This document shows positions 8,950 through 19,464 of a DNA stretch of 64,000 nucleotides, one piece after another (position 1 is the first letter of the stretch; each line of letters begins with the position of its first letter). Origin of the DNA: Streptomyces lunaelactis. Lineage in GTDB: Bacteria > Actinomycetota > Actinomycetes > Streptomycetales > Streptomycetaceae. The position numbers and the translations under genes are program-made. The notes under the pieces were generated by a model. It searched no databases. It was not told the DNA's origin and was given only the letters and a program-made list of their open reading frames with translations. The stretch lies in assembly GCF_003054555.1 (NCBI RefSeq), contig NZ_CP026304.1, positions 6,944,001 to 7,008,000 of the forward strand, in the 5' to 3' direction.

Positions 8950-9594
8950 CTACTCCGCGCGGCCCGTCGCCGCCACGGTCACACCCAGCCCGATCATCGC
9001 GAATCCGCCGGCGCCGCCCACCAGCGACAGCCGCCGCTCCGAGCGGGCGAACCAGCTGCGGGCCGCCGACGCGCCCAGCCCCCAGAGCGTGTCCGTGACC
9101 AGGCCGATCGCGATCGGTACCAGGCCGAGCAGCAGCATCTGGGCGGGCAGACGGCCCGCGGTGTGGTCGACGAACTGCGGCAGTACGGCCGCGAAGAAGA
9201 CGATCCCCTTCGGATTCGTGACCCCTACCAGAGCGCCGTCCACGACCGTACGCACGTCACCGCGAGCCGCGTCCGCCGGGGCCGCGAGCGACGAGGCCTT
9301 CATCTCCTTGCGATGGCGGAAGGCCTGCACGCCCAGGTAGACCAGATACGCCGCGCCCGCCAGCTTCACCGCCATGAAGACCACCAGCGAGCGCTCGACC
9401 ACCGCCCCGATGCCCAGCGCGACGATCACGACCAGCAGGTACGAGCCGATGACATTGCCCAGGACGGTCGCCAGCGCCGTCCGGCGGCCGTGGGCGAGTG
9501 CCCGGCCGATGATGAACAGCACGCTCGGGCCCGGGATCGAAATGATCAGAAGGGACATCGCGGCGAATGCGAGCAAGCGGTCTGTCGACACCAT
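8950..9594 (-). CDS. LysE/RhtB-family amino-acid exporter
   Basis: 214-aa membrane protein with about six helices. It carries the family opening (P-G-P-S-V-L-F-I-I-G-R-A-L-A-H-G), a central L-V-Y-L-G-V-Q-A-F-R, and G-V-T-N-P-K-G-I-V-F-F-A-A-V-L-P-Q-F in the second half. It would export amino acids or derivatives; the substrate cannot be read from sequence. I take ATG 9594 as start; upstream codons in the same frame add a basic non-membrane extension without homology. It is divergent from the acyl-CoA synthetase gene across a 196-bp gap. Confidence 0.85.
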   Translation of the reverse strand: MVSTDRLLAFAAMSLLIISIPGPSVLFIIGRALAHGRRTALATVLGNVIGSYLLVVIVALGIGAVVERSLVVFMAVKLAGAAYLVYLGVQAFRHRKEMKASSLAAPADAARGDVRTVVDGALVGVTNPKGIVFFAAVLPQFVDHTAGRLPAQMLLLGLVPIAIGLVTDTLWGLGASAARSWFARSERRLSLVGGAGGFAMIGLGVTVAATGRAE

Positions 9595-9790
9595 CCCGTC
9601 ATTGAACCCGACCCTCCGGCCGCGCGGCCAGGGCCGTGGAAGCGTCTCCTGGTCCAGGACGGTGGTCCGCGCGGCCACGCGCCCACGAAAGCAGGCCCGC
9701 CCGGCGCGCCGGGACCCCCGTGCGGGGGTAGTGAGACCTGGGTCTCTGACTACACGATGTCAGTAGCCGGTCCCGCGATGAGGAGGACAT

Positions 9791-11467
9791 ATGACGTCAG
9801 GCAGCTCGACGGAGAGGTTCCGGGCGGCACGGGACTTCCTGCTGCAGCACCGGGAGGACTACGCGACGGCGTACGAGGGGTTCGCCTGGCCGCGGTTCGA
9901 GCGCTTCAACTGGGCGTTGGACTGGTTCGACGTCATCGCCGAGGGCAACGACCGGACGGCGCTGCAGATCGTCGAGGACGACGGTCCGCGCCCCGGCATC
10001 TCCTTCGCCCAGATGTCCGCACGCTCCAACCGGGCGGCCAACTGGCTGCGCGCCCAGGGCGTCGGCGCCGGCGACCGCATCCTCGTCATGCTCGGCAACC
10101 AGGCCGAGCTCTGGGAGACCGCACTCGCCGCGATGAAGCTGCGGGCCGTGCTGATCCCCGCGACCCCGCTGCTCGGCCCCGGGGACCTGCGCGACCGAAT
10201 CGAGCGTGGCCGGGTGCGCCATGTGATCGTGCGCGCCGAGGACATGTCGAAGTTCGACGAGGTGCCCGGCGGCTACACCAGGATCGTCGTCGGGGGCGGC
10301 GGCACCGGCTGGCTGTCGTACGACGGGGTGTACGAGAGCCCGGAGAGCTTCGAGCCCGACGGGGTCACCCTCGCCGGCGACCCGCTGATGCTCTACTTCA
10401 CCTCCGGCACGACCGCCCGCCCCAAGCTGGTCGAGCACACCCATGTCTCGTACCCCGTCGGCCACTTGGCGACGATGTACTGGATCGGGCTCAAGCCCGG
10501 CGATGTGCATCTGAACATCTCCTCGCCCGGCTGGGCCAAGCACGCCTGGTCCAATCTCTTCGCGCCCTGGAACGCCGAGGCGACCGTCTTCATCCACAAC
10601 TACACCCGCTTCGACGCGGGCCAGCTGATGGCGGAGATGGACCGCGCGGGAGTGACCAGCTTCTGCGCCCCGCCCACCGTGTGGCGGATGCTCATCCAGT
10701 CGGACCTCGGCCGGCTGCGTACGCCCCCGCGCGAGGTCGTCGCGGCCGGGGAGCCGCTCAACCCGGAGGTCATCGAGACCGTGCGGCGGGAGTGGGGGGT
10801 GACCATCCGGGACGGGTTCGGGCAGACCGAGACCGCCGTGCAGGTCGCCAACAGCCCCGGCCAGCTGCTCAAGGCCGGATCGATGGGCCGGCCGAGCCCC
10901 GGCTACCAGGTGGAGCTCCTCGACCCGGTGACCGGCGAGCCGGGCGCGCCGGAGGGGGAGATCTCGCTCGACCTGTCCCGTCACCCGGTGGGCCTGATGA
11001 CCGGGTACCACGGCGACCCGGAGCGTACGGCCGAGGCGATGGCGGGCGGCTTCTACCGCACCGGTGACATCGGCGCGCGCGACGCCGACGGGTACATCAC
11101 CTACGTCGGGCGCTCCGACGACGTCTTCAAGGCCTCCGACTACAAGATCTCGCCGTTCGAGCTGGAGAGCGCGCTGCTCGAGCACGAGGCGGTGGCGGAG
11201 GCGGCGGTCGTCCCGGCGCCCGACCCGCTGCGGCTCGCGGTGCCGAAGGCGTACATCGTGCTGGCGGAGGGCTGGGAGGCGGGCCCCGACACGGCGAAGC
11301 TGCTCTTCGAGCACTCGCGCGCCGTCCTCGCCCCGTACAAGCGCATCCGCCGCCTCGAATTCGCGGAGCTGCCGAAGACCGTCTCGGGGAAGATCCGCCG
11401 GGTCGAGCTGCGCGAGCGTACGGCCGAGGGTTCGGCCGCCGAGTACGACGAGGGTGATCTGCGATGA
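9791..11467 (+). CDS. AMP-forming acyl-CoA synthetase (medium-chain type)
   Basis: 558-aa adenylating enzyme activating a carboxylic acid to its CoA thioester. The P-loop motif YFTSGTTARPKLVEH begins near residue 201. The A5 motif is D-G-F-G-Q-T-E-T, the A7 motif Y-R-T-G-D near residue 420, and the catalytic lysine lies in K-T-V-S-G-K-I-R-R (~534). Start ATG 9791 follows GAGGAGG. The stop overlaps ATG 11464 of a truncated second synthetase (ATGA). N-terminal wording (Y-E-G-F-x-W-P, F-N-W-A-L-D-W-F-D) fits the medium-chain/ACSM-like group. Substrate not proven. Confidence 0.88.
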   Translation: MTSGSSTERFRAARDFLLQHREDYATAYEGFAWPRFERFNWALDWFDVIAEGNDRTALQIVEDDGPRPGISFAQMSARSNRAANWLRAQGVGAGDRILVMLGNQAELWETALAAMKLRAVLIPATPLLGPGDLRDRIERGRVRHVIVRAEDMSKFDEVPGGYTRIVVGGGGTGWLSYDGVYESPESFEPDGVTLAGDPLMLYFTSGTTARPKLVEHTHVSYPVGHLATMYWIGLKPGDVHLNISSPGWAKHAWSNLFAPWNAEATVFIHNYTRFDAGQLMAEMDRAGVTSFCAPPTVWRMLIQSDLGRLRTPPREVVAAGEPLNPEVIETVRREWGVTIRDGFGQTETAVQVANSPGQLLKAGSMGRPSPGYQVELLDPVTGEPGAPEGEISLDLSRHPVGLMTGYHGDPERTAEAMAGGFYRTGDIGARDADGYITYVGRSDDVFKASDYKISPFELESALLEHEAVAEAAVVPAPDPLRLAVPKAYIVLAEGWEAGPDTAKLLFEHSRAVLAPYKRIRRLEFAELPKTVSGKIRRVELRERTAEGSAAEYDEGDLR

Positions 11468-11600
11468 CGGCGCTCTCATGCGCGCACGGCACGGGCACGG
11501 CCGCGCTGCTCGGCGACACCATCGGCGGCGACCTGGAGCGGGCCGTCGCCGCGTACCCGACGGCACCACCGCGCACCCGCCCCCCGACGGGCACCGCACC
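11464..11600 (+). pseudogene. stub of a second acyl-CoA synthetase
   Basis: Starts on the ATGA overlap with the preceding gene. For ~32 residues it reads like the N-terminus of an AMP-binding enzyme (ALLGDTIGGDLERAVAAYP). After that both forward frames lose meaning, and the sequence runs into the convergent GNAT gene whose stop is at 11603. About 500 residues of a normal enzyme are missing. A downstream coupled synthetase gene was probably deleted, leaving only its translation start. Confidence 0.55.
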
Positions 11601-11602
11601 GC

Positions 11603-12112
11603 CTACCCGAGCTCGCGCCGCATGCATACCCGGGGCCAGTGGTCCAGGCCGTGCCGCGCCTCCGCCCGTCTGATCTCCCGCAGCCCTTCGGTCAGTTCGT
11701 CCTCGCCCAGCGCGCGGAACCCCAGTCGGGCGTAGTACGGCGCGTTCCACGGCACGTCCGTGAACGTCGTCAGCGTCAGAGCCGTCAGACCGTCCGCGAC
11801 GCCGCACGCCGCGAGGTGGTCGATCAGCGCGCTGCCCAGGCCCCGGCGGGCGGCGTCCGGGTGGACCGAGACCTGTTCGATGTGGGCCGCGCCGTCGATC
11901 TCGTCGGAGATCAGATACGCGAGCGGGCGGCCCGCTCCGTCGGCCGACACCCACGCGCGGCCCCGCCGCCGGTAGCGGTCCAGGACATCGAGCGGCGGGG
12001 GATCGTCGTCGGCGACCGCCGCCATGCCGAGCGCGCGGAAGGGCTCTCCGGCCGCCCTCTCGATGTCCTGGAGCAGGGGGAGTTCGGCGAGTGCGGCCGG
12101 TCGGATACGCAT
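11603..12112 (-). CDS. GNAT-family N-acetyltransferase
   Basis: 169 aa with a full GNAT core. The acetyl-CoA binding motif A is IEQVSVHPDAARRGLGSALI (R-R-G-L-G-S at 89-94), followed by motif B (N-A-P-Y-Y-A-R-L-G-F). Start ATG 12112 is supported by a CATACT box exactly 6 bases upstream on the coding strand and no Shine-Dalgarno, i.e. a leaderless start. Substrate (small molecule or protein amine) is not deducible. It converges on the truncated synthetase. Confidence 0.85.
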   Translation of the reverse strand: MRIRPAALAELPLLQDIERAAGEPFRALGMAAVADDDPPPLDVLDRYRRRGRAWVSADGAGRPLAYLISDEIDGAAHIEQVSVHPDAARRGLGSALIDHLAACGVADGLTALTLTTFTDVPWNAPYYARLGFRALGEDELTEGLREIRRAEARHGLDHWPRVCMRRELG

Positions 12113-12135
12113 ACGGGGAGTATGGCCCAGCCGTT

Positions 12136-12348
12136 TCAGGCACCACAGCTCGCTCCACCGCCCGTCGCGTCGTGGTGCACGTGGAAGCCGGTGTCCCTGC
12201 TGCCGCGTCCGAGCAGCCCGCCGTCCCTCGCGAAGTGGGCGACGTGCCGCCGCAGCGCCGTATCCCCGTACAGCGCGACGGACATCAGGACCACGGCCAC
12301 CGGGACGGCCGAAACCGCAAACTGGAGCGGGGTGTTGGGCGCGGTCAT
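12136..12348 (-). CDS. small putative membrane protein, possibly a remnant
   Basis: 70 aa with one hydrophobic helix (F-A-V-S-A-V-P-V-A-V-V-L-M-S-V-A-L-Y, residues ~10-27) and a polar tail containing H-V-H-H-D. Third-position GC bias is coding-like, but ATG 12348 has no ribosome site. It might be the tail of a gene whose 5' part is lost. No family recognised. Confidence 0.4.
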   Translation of the reverse strand: MTAPNTPLQFAVSAVPVAVVLMSVALYGDTALRRHVAHFARDGGLLGRGSRDTGFHVHHDATGGGASCGA

Positions 12349-12415
12349 CGGGGTGACCAGCAGCGCGCGGGGGCAGGTTCAGAGCATTGTCTGAGCTTTG
12401 AAGCGCTCCATGCCC

Positions 12416-13150
12416 CTATACGCCGGTGGAGATCAATTCGTCCGCCGGGGCGTTGACCGGCTGAGGGCTGCCCGTGAGGTCCATGACGAAGAGCGGGATG
12501 CCGAGGCGGTCGGCGCGGGCGCGGGCGTCCTCCGCGTAGCCCGCGAGGGAGAAGAAGACGCTCGCCGCCGAGGTGTTCAGACCGTTCAGCCAGAGGCATT
12601 CGACGTCGCGCAGGGTCGCGGGGTGCGTGGACGGGTCGACCTGGGCGACCAGGCCGGGCCCGCGCAGGTCTATCCCCGACGAGGGACTGACCTCCGGCTG
12701 GACGACATCGCTGAATCCCAGCCAGGTGAGATAGCGGGCCGCCGCGGTCACCGCGTCCCGCGCGGTGCGGATGGTGACCGGCCGGAACGAGGGCCGCGGC
12801 ACCGTGGCCGTACGCGGGAACGGTATGTGTGCGGGGCGTAGGAGCGAGCCCGGCCCGGACGAGGCCGGCGGAGTGGGGACGGCCGCGCTCACCGGGCGGA
12901 CCGGGATGCGCAGCACCGTGCCGCAGGGGCAGCCCAGCTCCGGCTGTGGCCACTGGTCCTGGCGCGCGCACTCCTGGCAGCGGACCGTCACCCAGTCGTC
13001 CGTCCAGGTGCGGTGCGTTATCGGTTGCGGGGAGGCACCGCGCAGCATCGGCGGGGCGAGCGGGGCGCCGCACGCGCAGGGATAGATCTGCGGCGCGTAC
13101 AGGTGGTCGCGGCGGCAGGCCGGACAGCGCACCGGCACGGTCTCGGCCAT
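12416..13150 (-). CDS. double zinc-ribbon protein with restriction-endonuclease-like C-terminus
   Basis: 244 aa. Two Cys4 zinc ribbons open the protein: C9-x2-C12 with C25-x-C27, and C58-x2-C61 with C74-x-C76. After a Pro-rich linker, residues ~130-235 look like a degenerate PD-(D/E)xK fold (R-Y-L-T-W-L-G-F-S-D, then G-I-D-L-R-G-P-G-L-V-A-Q-V and E-C-L-W-L-N-G). Start ATG 13150 follows AGGGGGA; the longer frame to 13183 lacks a ribosome site. It is divergent from gcl. Role unknown; DNA or nucleic-acid binding is inference from the folds. Confidence 0.7.
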   Translation of the reverse strand: MAETVPVRCPACRRDHLYAPQIYPCACGAPLAPPMLRGASPQPITHRTWTDDWVTVRCQECARQDQWPQPELGCPCGTVLRIPVRPVSAAVPTPPASSGPGSLLRPAHIPFPRTATVPRPSFRPVTIRTARDAVTAAARYLTWLGFSDVVQPEVSPSSGIDLRGPGLVAQVDPSTHPATLRDVECLWLNGLNTSAASVFFSLAGYAEDARARADRLGIPLFVMDLTGSPQPVNAPADELISTGV

Positions 13151-13227
13151 CGCGGTCCCCCTTCCCCTTGTGCTCCGGTCCATCGTCCACCAAGCGCAAG
13201 GCCTTGGGGAGGGACTTCGGCCATCCC

Positions 13228-13256
13228 TTGACGTCGCTCCGCAGGCGTCCTAGATT
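13228..13256 (+). promoter_or_regulatory. sigma70-like promoter of gcl
   Basis: TTGACG at 13228-13233, a 17-bp spacer and TAGATT at 13251-13256. Transcription would start near 13262, inside the first operator. Confidence 0.7.
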
Positions 13257-13258
13257 AC

Positions 13259-13294
13259 TTCCGTATAGCAGAACTAAACTTCCGCATTACGGAA
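13259..13294 (+). promoter_or_regulatory. tandem 15-bp operators upstream of gcl
   Basis: TTCCGTATAGCAGAA (13259-13273) and the near-perfect palindrome TTCCGCATTACGGAA (13280-13294), starts 21 bp apart. The first covers the predicted transcription start, implying repression. The same pair in the same order precedes hyi. AllR, an IclR-type glyoxylate/allantoin regulator known in Streptomyces, is the likely ligand. Confidence 0.75.
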
Positions 13295-13355
13295 ATCGAT
13301 GCTCTCGAGTGACGCGAAAGAGCCCGAGTCCGCCTGGCCGAAGCAGGAGCACCCC

Positions 13356-15131
<1,776 letters not shown>

Positions 15132-15148
15132 CGTCCTGTAGCAGCGCT

Positions 15149-15185
15149 CGGCCTCCGCCCCGGACTTGCTCCGGGGCGGAGGCCG
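15149..15185 (+). terminator. terminator after gcl
   Basis: Perfect 16-bp G+C-rich stem around a 5-base loop (CTTGC) beginning 18 bases after the gcl stop. No U-tract, as is usual in Streptomyces. Confidence 0.85.
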
Positions 15186-15827
15186 TTCCGCTGGCCGCAG
15201 ACTGTCGCGGAGGCGTCGTCGCCCCACGGGGGCCGGGCGGCGCTCGCCCCGGAGTGCTCGTCGTCCTGACCGCTGCGCGGGGGGTGTTCCCCTATCCGCC
15301 CCTTCCCGGAACCACGGGGCTTCGCCCCCTGGACCCCCGTACGGCCTTCGGCCGTGTCCTCAATCGCCGGACGGGCTGGATCCTCCAGCCTCGCAGGCGT
15401 TTGAGGCGCAGGGGTCCCCGTGCAGCGCCCCAGGCTTGGGCCCGGCGCGTGCGGCCGCGCACACAAGCGAGCGCCGAGTACGGGACCGTCCGTACTCGGC
15501 GCTCTGGCTGTGCAGTTGTTACCGCCCGACGGCACGAGGCTGGCGCGACAGGACATTCGCGCCGCCGGGCGGGGTGCATGGGGTGTGGGGCACAAGCTTC
15601 GGGCTGGGACCGCAGCGGCGGTAATTGCTCCCCGGAGTTCCCTTCCTTCAGGTCAGAAAGAGAGTCCGGAGACCTTGACCACCGCACTGGCATCACCTGC
15701 CGCTGCGGTCCTCGCCTCCGCCCGCTCCGCGTGACCACCCCTCATCCGGGTCCGCGGTGCGGGCTCGCGCCCAGAGATCTGACCTCCCGTCAAACCCTGG
15801 GCGCAGCTCGGGTGTTTACCCGCCCGC
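15186..15827. other. intergenic with dispersed-repeat sequence and a hairpin
   Basis: No convincing gene on either strand. About 15300-15390 matches the kind of boilerplate seen between many Streptomyces genes (GGGGCTTCGCCCCCTGG, CTCAATCGCCGGACGGGCTG). A perfect 14-bp inverted repeat with a 6-base loop lies at 15470-15503 and may be a terminator or RNA element. The convergent gcl and catalase genes both point into this region. Confidence 0.5.
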
Positions 15828-17285
15828 TCAGTCCTCGCGCAGCGCGCGGACCGCTTCCTCGACGCGCTTGCCGTAGTCGGCGTCCGCGGCGTGGAAGTGG
15901 GCCAGGTTCTTCTCGATCACATCGTCGCGGTTGACCTGCGAGAGGCCGCCGGCGATGTTGGCGATGAGGCGGGACTTCTCCTCGTCCGACATCAGCCGGT
16001 AGAGCTCGCCCGCCTGGAAGAAGTCGTCGTCCTTGACGTGCGCCGGCGCCTCGTGGGTGCCGGTCCAGCCCTGGACGGCCAGCGGAGCCGACAGCGCCGC
16101 GTCCGTCTGTGCGGGACCCGCGTACGAGTTGGGCTCGTAGTTCTTGTCGGCGCGGCGGCCGTTGCGCGTCGCCATCAGGCCGTCGCGGCCGTAGTTGTCC
16201 GCGACCGTCGCCTTCGGCGCGTTCACCGCGAGCTGTGTGTGGTTGACACCCAGGCGGTAGCGGTGCGCGTCCGCGTAGGCGAACAGCCGGCCCTGGAGCA
16301 TCTTGTCCGGCGAAGGACCGATACCCGGAACGAAGTTGTTCGGCGAGAACGCGGCCTGCTCGACCTCGGCGAAGACGTTGTCGGGGTTCCGGTCCAGGAC
16401 CAGACGGCCGACGCGCTGCAGCGGGTAGTCGCTGTGCGGCCACACCTTGGTGAGGTCGAACGGGTTGAAGCGGTACTCCGCGGCCTCGGCGGCCGGCATG
16501 ACCTGGACGTACAGGGTCCAGGACGGGTTCACGCCGCGCTCGATGGCCTGCAGCAGGTCCGTCTGGTGGCTGTTGCCGTCCTTGCCCGCGAGCTCGGCGG
16601 CCTGCTCGCTCGACAGCGAGCGGACACCCTGGTTCGTCTTGAAGTGGTACTTGACGAAGAAGGCCTCGCCGGCGGCGTTCGTCCACTGGTAGGTGTGCGA
16701 GCCGTAGCCGTTCATGTGGCGGTACGAGGCGGGGATGCCGCGGTCGCCCATCAGCCAGGTCACCTGGTGCGTCGCCTCGGGGGCGTGCGCCCAGAAGTCC
16801 CAGACGTTGTCCGGCTCCTGCTTGCCCGTGAACGGGTCGCGCTTCTGGGAGTGGATGAAGTCGGGGAACTTGACCGGGTCCTTGATGAAGAACACCGGGG
16901 TGTTGTTGCCGACGAGGTCGTAGTTGCCCTCTTCGGTGTAGAACTTCAGCGCGAAGCCGCGCGGGTCGCGGACCGCGTCCGCGCCGCCGAGCGAGTCGGC
17001 GACGGTCGAGAAGCGGATGAACGTCTCCGTGCGCTTGCCGACCTCGCCGAGGAAGTCCGCCTTGGTGAAGCCGGTGACGTCGTCGGTCACCTCGAAGTAG
17101 CCGTACGCGCCGCTGCCGCGGGCGTGCACGACGCGCTCCGGGATGCGCTCGCGGTTGAAGCGCGCGAGCTTCTCCAGCAGGTGCTGGTCCTGGAGAAGGA
17201 TCGGGCCACCGACGCCGGCGGTGGCGGAGTTCTGGTTGTCGGCGACCGGGGCGCCTGACTCGGTCGTAAGCACACGCTGCGTCAT
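15828..17285 (-). CDS. monofunctional haem catalase
   Basis: Small-subunit catalase (485 aa) dismutating H2O2. Distal histidine H54 in [10 protein letters not shown], asparagine 127 in [11 protein letters not shown], and proximal tyrosine near 337 in [14 protein letters not shown] are all present. Start ATG 17285 has GGAAGG upstream. The longer frame to 17360 would run through the promoter. It sits between gcl and glxR, so it is probably part of purine/glyoxylate catabolism, removing peroxide made by urate oxidase. Its promoter shares a 19-bp element with the uraD promoter. Confidence 0.93.
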   Translation of the reverse strand: MTQRVLTTESGAPVADNQNSATAGVGGPILLQDQHLLEKLARFNRERIPERVVHARGSGAYGYFEVTDDVTGFTKADFLGEVGKRTETFIRFSTVADSLGGADAVRDPRGFALKFYTEEGNYDLVGNNTPVFFIKDPVKFPDFIHSQKRDPFTGKQEPDNVWDFWAHAPEATHQVTWLMGDRGIPASYRHMNGYGSHTYQWTNAAGEAFFVKYHFKTNQGVRSLSSEQAAELAGKDGNSHQTDLLQAIERGVNPSWTLYVQVMPAAEAAEYRFNPFDLTKVWPHSDYPLQRVGRLVLDRNPDNVFAEVEQAAFSPNNFVPGIGPSPDKMLQGRLFAYADAHRYRLGVNHTQLAVNAPKATVADNYGRDGLMATRNGRRADKNYEPNSYAGPAQTDAALSAPLAVQGWTGTHEAPAHVKDDDFFQAGELYRLMSDEEKSRLIANIAGGLSQVNRDDVIEKNLAHFHAADADYGKRVEEAVRALRED

Positions 17286-17330
17286 GGTGGCGGGTTGACC
17301 TTCCGTACTGGAGCTGCTGACGGCTCCTGG

Positions 17331-17373
17331 AGCGTAATTTCGCAGGGAACGTATCGTCAACAGTTTGTTGAAA
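17331..17373 (-). promoter_or_regulatory. catalase promoter with TCAACA-N3-TGTTGA operator
   Basis: On the minus strand TTTCAACAAACTGTTGACG (17355-17373) contains a perfect 6-bp inverted repeat around 3 bases. Its right half overlaps a TTGACG -35 box. An 18-bp spacer leads to TACGCT (17331-17336). The uraD promoter has the same element in the same register. Confidence 0.75.
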
Positions 17374-17395
17374 TCGAAGTGTATGGTTCCGGGCA

Positions 17396-17439
17396 GCGGC
17401 AGCGCCTGGGCGCGACAGGACAGGTGTCAGCGCTGCCGC
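17396..17439 (-). terminator. terminator after hyi-glxR
   Basis: Inverted repeat GCGGCAGCGC / GCGCTGCCGC (arms 17396-17405 and 17430-17439) with a 24-base loop, placed between the glxR stop and the catalase promoter. Confidence 0.6.
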
Positions 17440-17479
17440 GGCCCGGAGTTCAGGGGGTGAGGCGGTGAGCCTCGGGTAC

Positions 17480-18370
17480 TCAGACCTGCTGGCCGGAGAG
17501 GCGCTCGACGGAGCGCAGCAGGGCGGAGTGGTCCAGGCCGCCGTCGCCCTGCGCGCGCAGGGAGGCGATCAGCTGGGCGACGACCGCGCCGACGGGCAGC
17601 GCGGCGCCGACATTGCGGGCGGCGTCGGTGACGATGCCCATGTCCTTGTGGTGCAGGTCGATCCGGAAGCCCGGAGCGAAGTCGCGGTTGAGGAAGTTGT
17701 CCTTCTTGCGGGTCAGCACGGTCGAGCCGGCCAGACCGCCGCCCAGGACGTCGAGCGCGGCGGCCAGGTCCACGCCGGACTTCTCCAGGAAGACCACGGC
17801 CTCGGCACAGGCCTGGATGTTGACCGCGACGATCAGCTGGTTGGCGGCCTTCACCGTCTGGCCCGAGCCGTGCGGGCCGCACAGCACGATGGTCCTGCCC
17901 AGGGCATCGAGGATCGGCTTGGCGCTGTCGAAGTCGGCCTGCTCGCCGCCGACCATGATGGACAGCACGGCCTCGATGGCGCCGGCCTCGCCGCCGGACA
18001 CCGGGGCGTCCAGCACGCGGATGCCCTTGTCCTTGGCCCTCTTGGCGAGGTCGACCGAGGTCTGCGGGGTGATCGAGGACATGTCGATCAGCAGGGCGCC
18101 GGACTTGGCGTTCTCCAGGATGCCGTCGGCGCCGTACGCGATCGCCTCGACCTGCGGGGAGGCGGGCACCATCGTGATGACGACATCGGCGTCCGCGACG
18201 GCCGCGGCGATCGAGGAGGCGGCCTTGCCGCCGGCCGCGGCCAGGCGGTCCAGCTTGTCCTGCTCCAGCGTGAAGCCCGTGACGTCGTAGCCCGCCTTCA
18301 GCAGGTTCTCGGACATGGGGGAACCCATGATGCCGAGGCCGATCCACGCGATCTTGGGGAGGGTGCTCAT
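17480..18370 (-). CDS. glxR: 2-hydroxy-3-oxopropionate (tartronate semialdehyde) reductase
   Basis: NAD(P)H-dependent reduction of tartronate semialdehyde to D-glycerate, the step after Gcl and Hyi. 296 aa of the beta-hydroxyacid dehydrogenase family. Landmarks are the N-terminal Rossmann box W-I-G-L-G-I-M-G-S-P-M, the substrate box D-A-P-V-S-G-G-E-A-G-A near 125, and the catalytic lysine in G-S-G-Q-T-V-K-A-A-N-Q. ATG 18370 was preferred over upstream in-frame codons because homology begins there. It follows hyi by 34 bases and is almost certainly cotranscribed from the hyi promoter. Confidence 0.92.
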   Translation of the reverse strand: MSTLPKIAWIGLGIMGSPMSENLLKAGYDVTGFTLEQDKLDRLAAAGGKAASSIAAAVADADVVITMVPASPQVEAIAYGADGILENAKSGALLIDMSSITPQTSVDLAKRAKDKGIRVLDAPVSGGEAGAIEAVLSIMVGGEQADFDSAKPILDALGRTIVLCGPHGSGQTVKAANQLIVAVNIQACAEAVVFLEKSGVDLAAALDVLGGGLAGSTVLTRKKDNFLNRDFAPGFRIDLHHKDMGIVTDAARNVGAALPVGAVVAQLIASLRAQGDGGLDHSALLRSVERLSGQQV

Positions 18371-18404
18371 GAGGGTGCCTCTCTCAAAACTCTTGTACGT
18401 AAAG

Positions 18405-19265
18405 TCAGTTGGCCGCACGCAGCGGCTGGGGGAGCCACTCGAAGCTGCCCGCGCTCGGGCGGTCGCCGGCCTTGTACTCGAGGCCGGTCCAGCCGTCGTA
18501 ACCGGCCTTCCTCAGGCGGCCGAGCAGGTCGACGAAGTCGAGGTCGCCGGTGCCCGGCGCGCCACGGCCCGGGTTGTCCGCGATCTGGACGTGGCCGGTC
18601 CTGTCGGCGTAGGCGGCGATGACCTCGTTGAGGTCCTCGCCGTTCATCGACAGGTGGTAGAGGTCGAGGAGGAACTTGGCGTTGCCAACGCCCGTCGCCG
18701 CGTTGACCTTGTCGACGACCTCGATCGCCGACGGGGCGCTCACCAGCGGGTAGAGCGGGGACTCCGGCTTGTTGAGGGTCTCGATCAGCAGGATCGCGCC
18801 GACCCGGTCGGCCGCGCGGGCGGCCAGCACCAGGTTCTCCAGGGCGAGGGTGTCCTGGACCTGCGGGTCGACGCCCTCGACGCGGTTGCCGTACAGCGCG
18901 TTGAGCGCCTTGCAGCCCACCGATGCGGCGAAGTCCGCGGCCACGTCGATGTTGGCGCGGAAGCGGTCGGACTCCTCGCCGGGCACGGAGAGTGCGCCGC
19001 GGTCGGGGCCCGGCAGCTGCCCGGCGTAGAAGTTCAGTCCCACCAGCTGGGTGCCGGCCTCGTCGAGCGCCTGCTTGAGGGCGTCGAGCTCGGCCTGCGG
19101 CGGGGTGGGGGTCTCGACCCAGGGCCACCACAGCTCGACCGCCGTGAAGCCCGCCGCGGCCGCGGCCGCGGGGCGCTCAAGGAGCGGGAGTTCCGTGAAG
19201 AGGATCGAAAGGTTTACATCGAAGCGCTGGTCCGTGCCGCGCTTGTCCCGAAAAAGGGAGGCCAT
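18405..19265 (-). CDS. hyi: hydroxypyruvate isomerase
   Basis: TIM-barrel isomerase interconverting hydroxypyruvate and tartronate semialdehyde (286 aa). Family opening D-V-N-L-S-I-L-F-T-E-L-P-L-L-E-R-P, then A-V-E-L-W-W-P-W, L-N-F-Y-A-G, and metal ligands in L-I-E-T-L-N, L-D-L-Y-H, H-V-Q-I-A-D-N-P-G-R and L-E-Y-K. Start ATG 19265 leaves ~20 residues before the family start; an internal codon could be the true one. First gene of hyi-glxR, downstream of tandem operators shared with gcl. Confidence 0.92.
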   Translation of the reverse strand: MASLFRDKRGTDQRFDVNLSILFTELPLLERPAAAAAAGFTAVELWWPWVETPTPPQAELDALKQALDEAGTQLVGLNFYAGQLPGPDRGALSVPGEESDRFRANIDVAADFAASVGCKALNALYGNRVEGVDPQVQDTLALENLVLAARAADRVGAILLIETLNKPESPLYPLVSAPSAIEVVDKVNAATGVGNAKFLLDLYHLSMNGEDLNEVIAAYADRTGHVQIADNPGRGAPGTGDLDFVDLLGRLRKAGYDGWTGLEYKAGDRPSAGSFEWLPQPLRAAN

Positions 19266-19281
19266 GAGGAGTATGCGCTCC

Positions 19282-19346
19282 TTCCGTATTGCGGAAGTCA
19301 GTTTCTGCTTGATGGAAGACTGCCTGGGGTGGGGAAGGACTGTCAA
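19282..19346 (-). promoter_or_regulatory. hyi promoter with tandem 15-bp operators
   Basis: Minus strand: TTGACA (19341-19346), 18-bp spacer, CAGTCT (19317-19322). The degenerate operator TTCCATCAAGCAGAA (19303-19317) and the palindrome TTCCGCAATACGGAA (19282-19296) start 21 bp apart. Order and spacing match the gcl pair. Confidence 0.75.
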
Positions 19347-19464
19347 GTGCCGAAACAAAAAAGCGGCCTCCCGGGCGGGGAGACGGAAGACCTGTCCAGG
19401 CTTCTGTCGTCCCAGCTCGGGAGGCACTCAGAGGTGTCCGGCGGGCGGTGCGGGCTCCTGCGGG

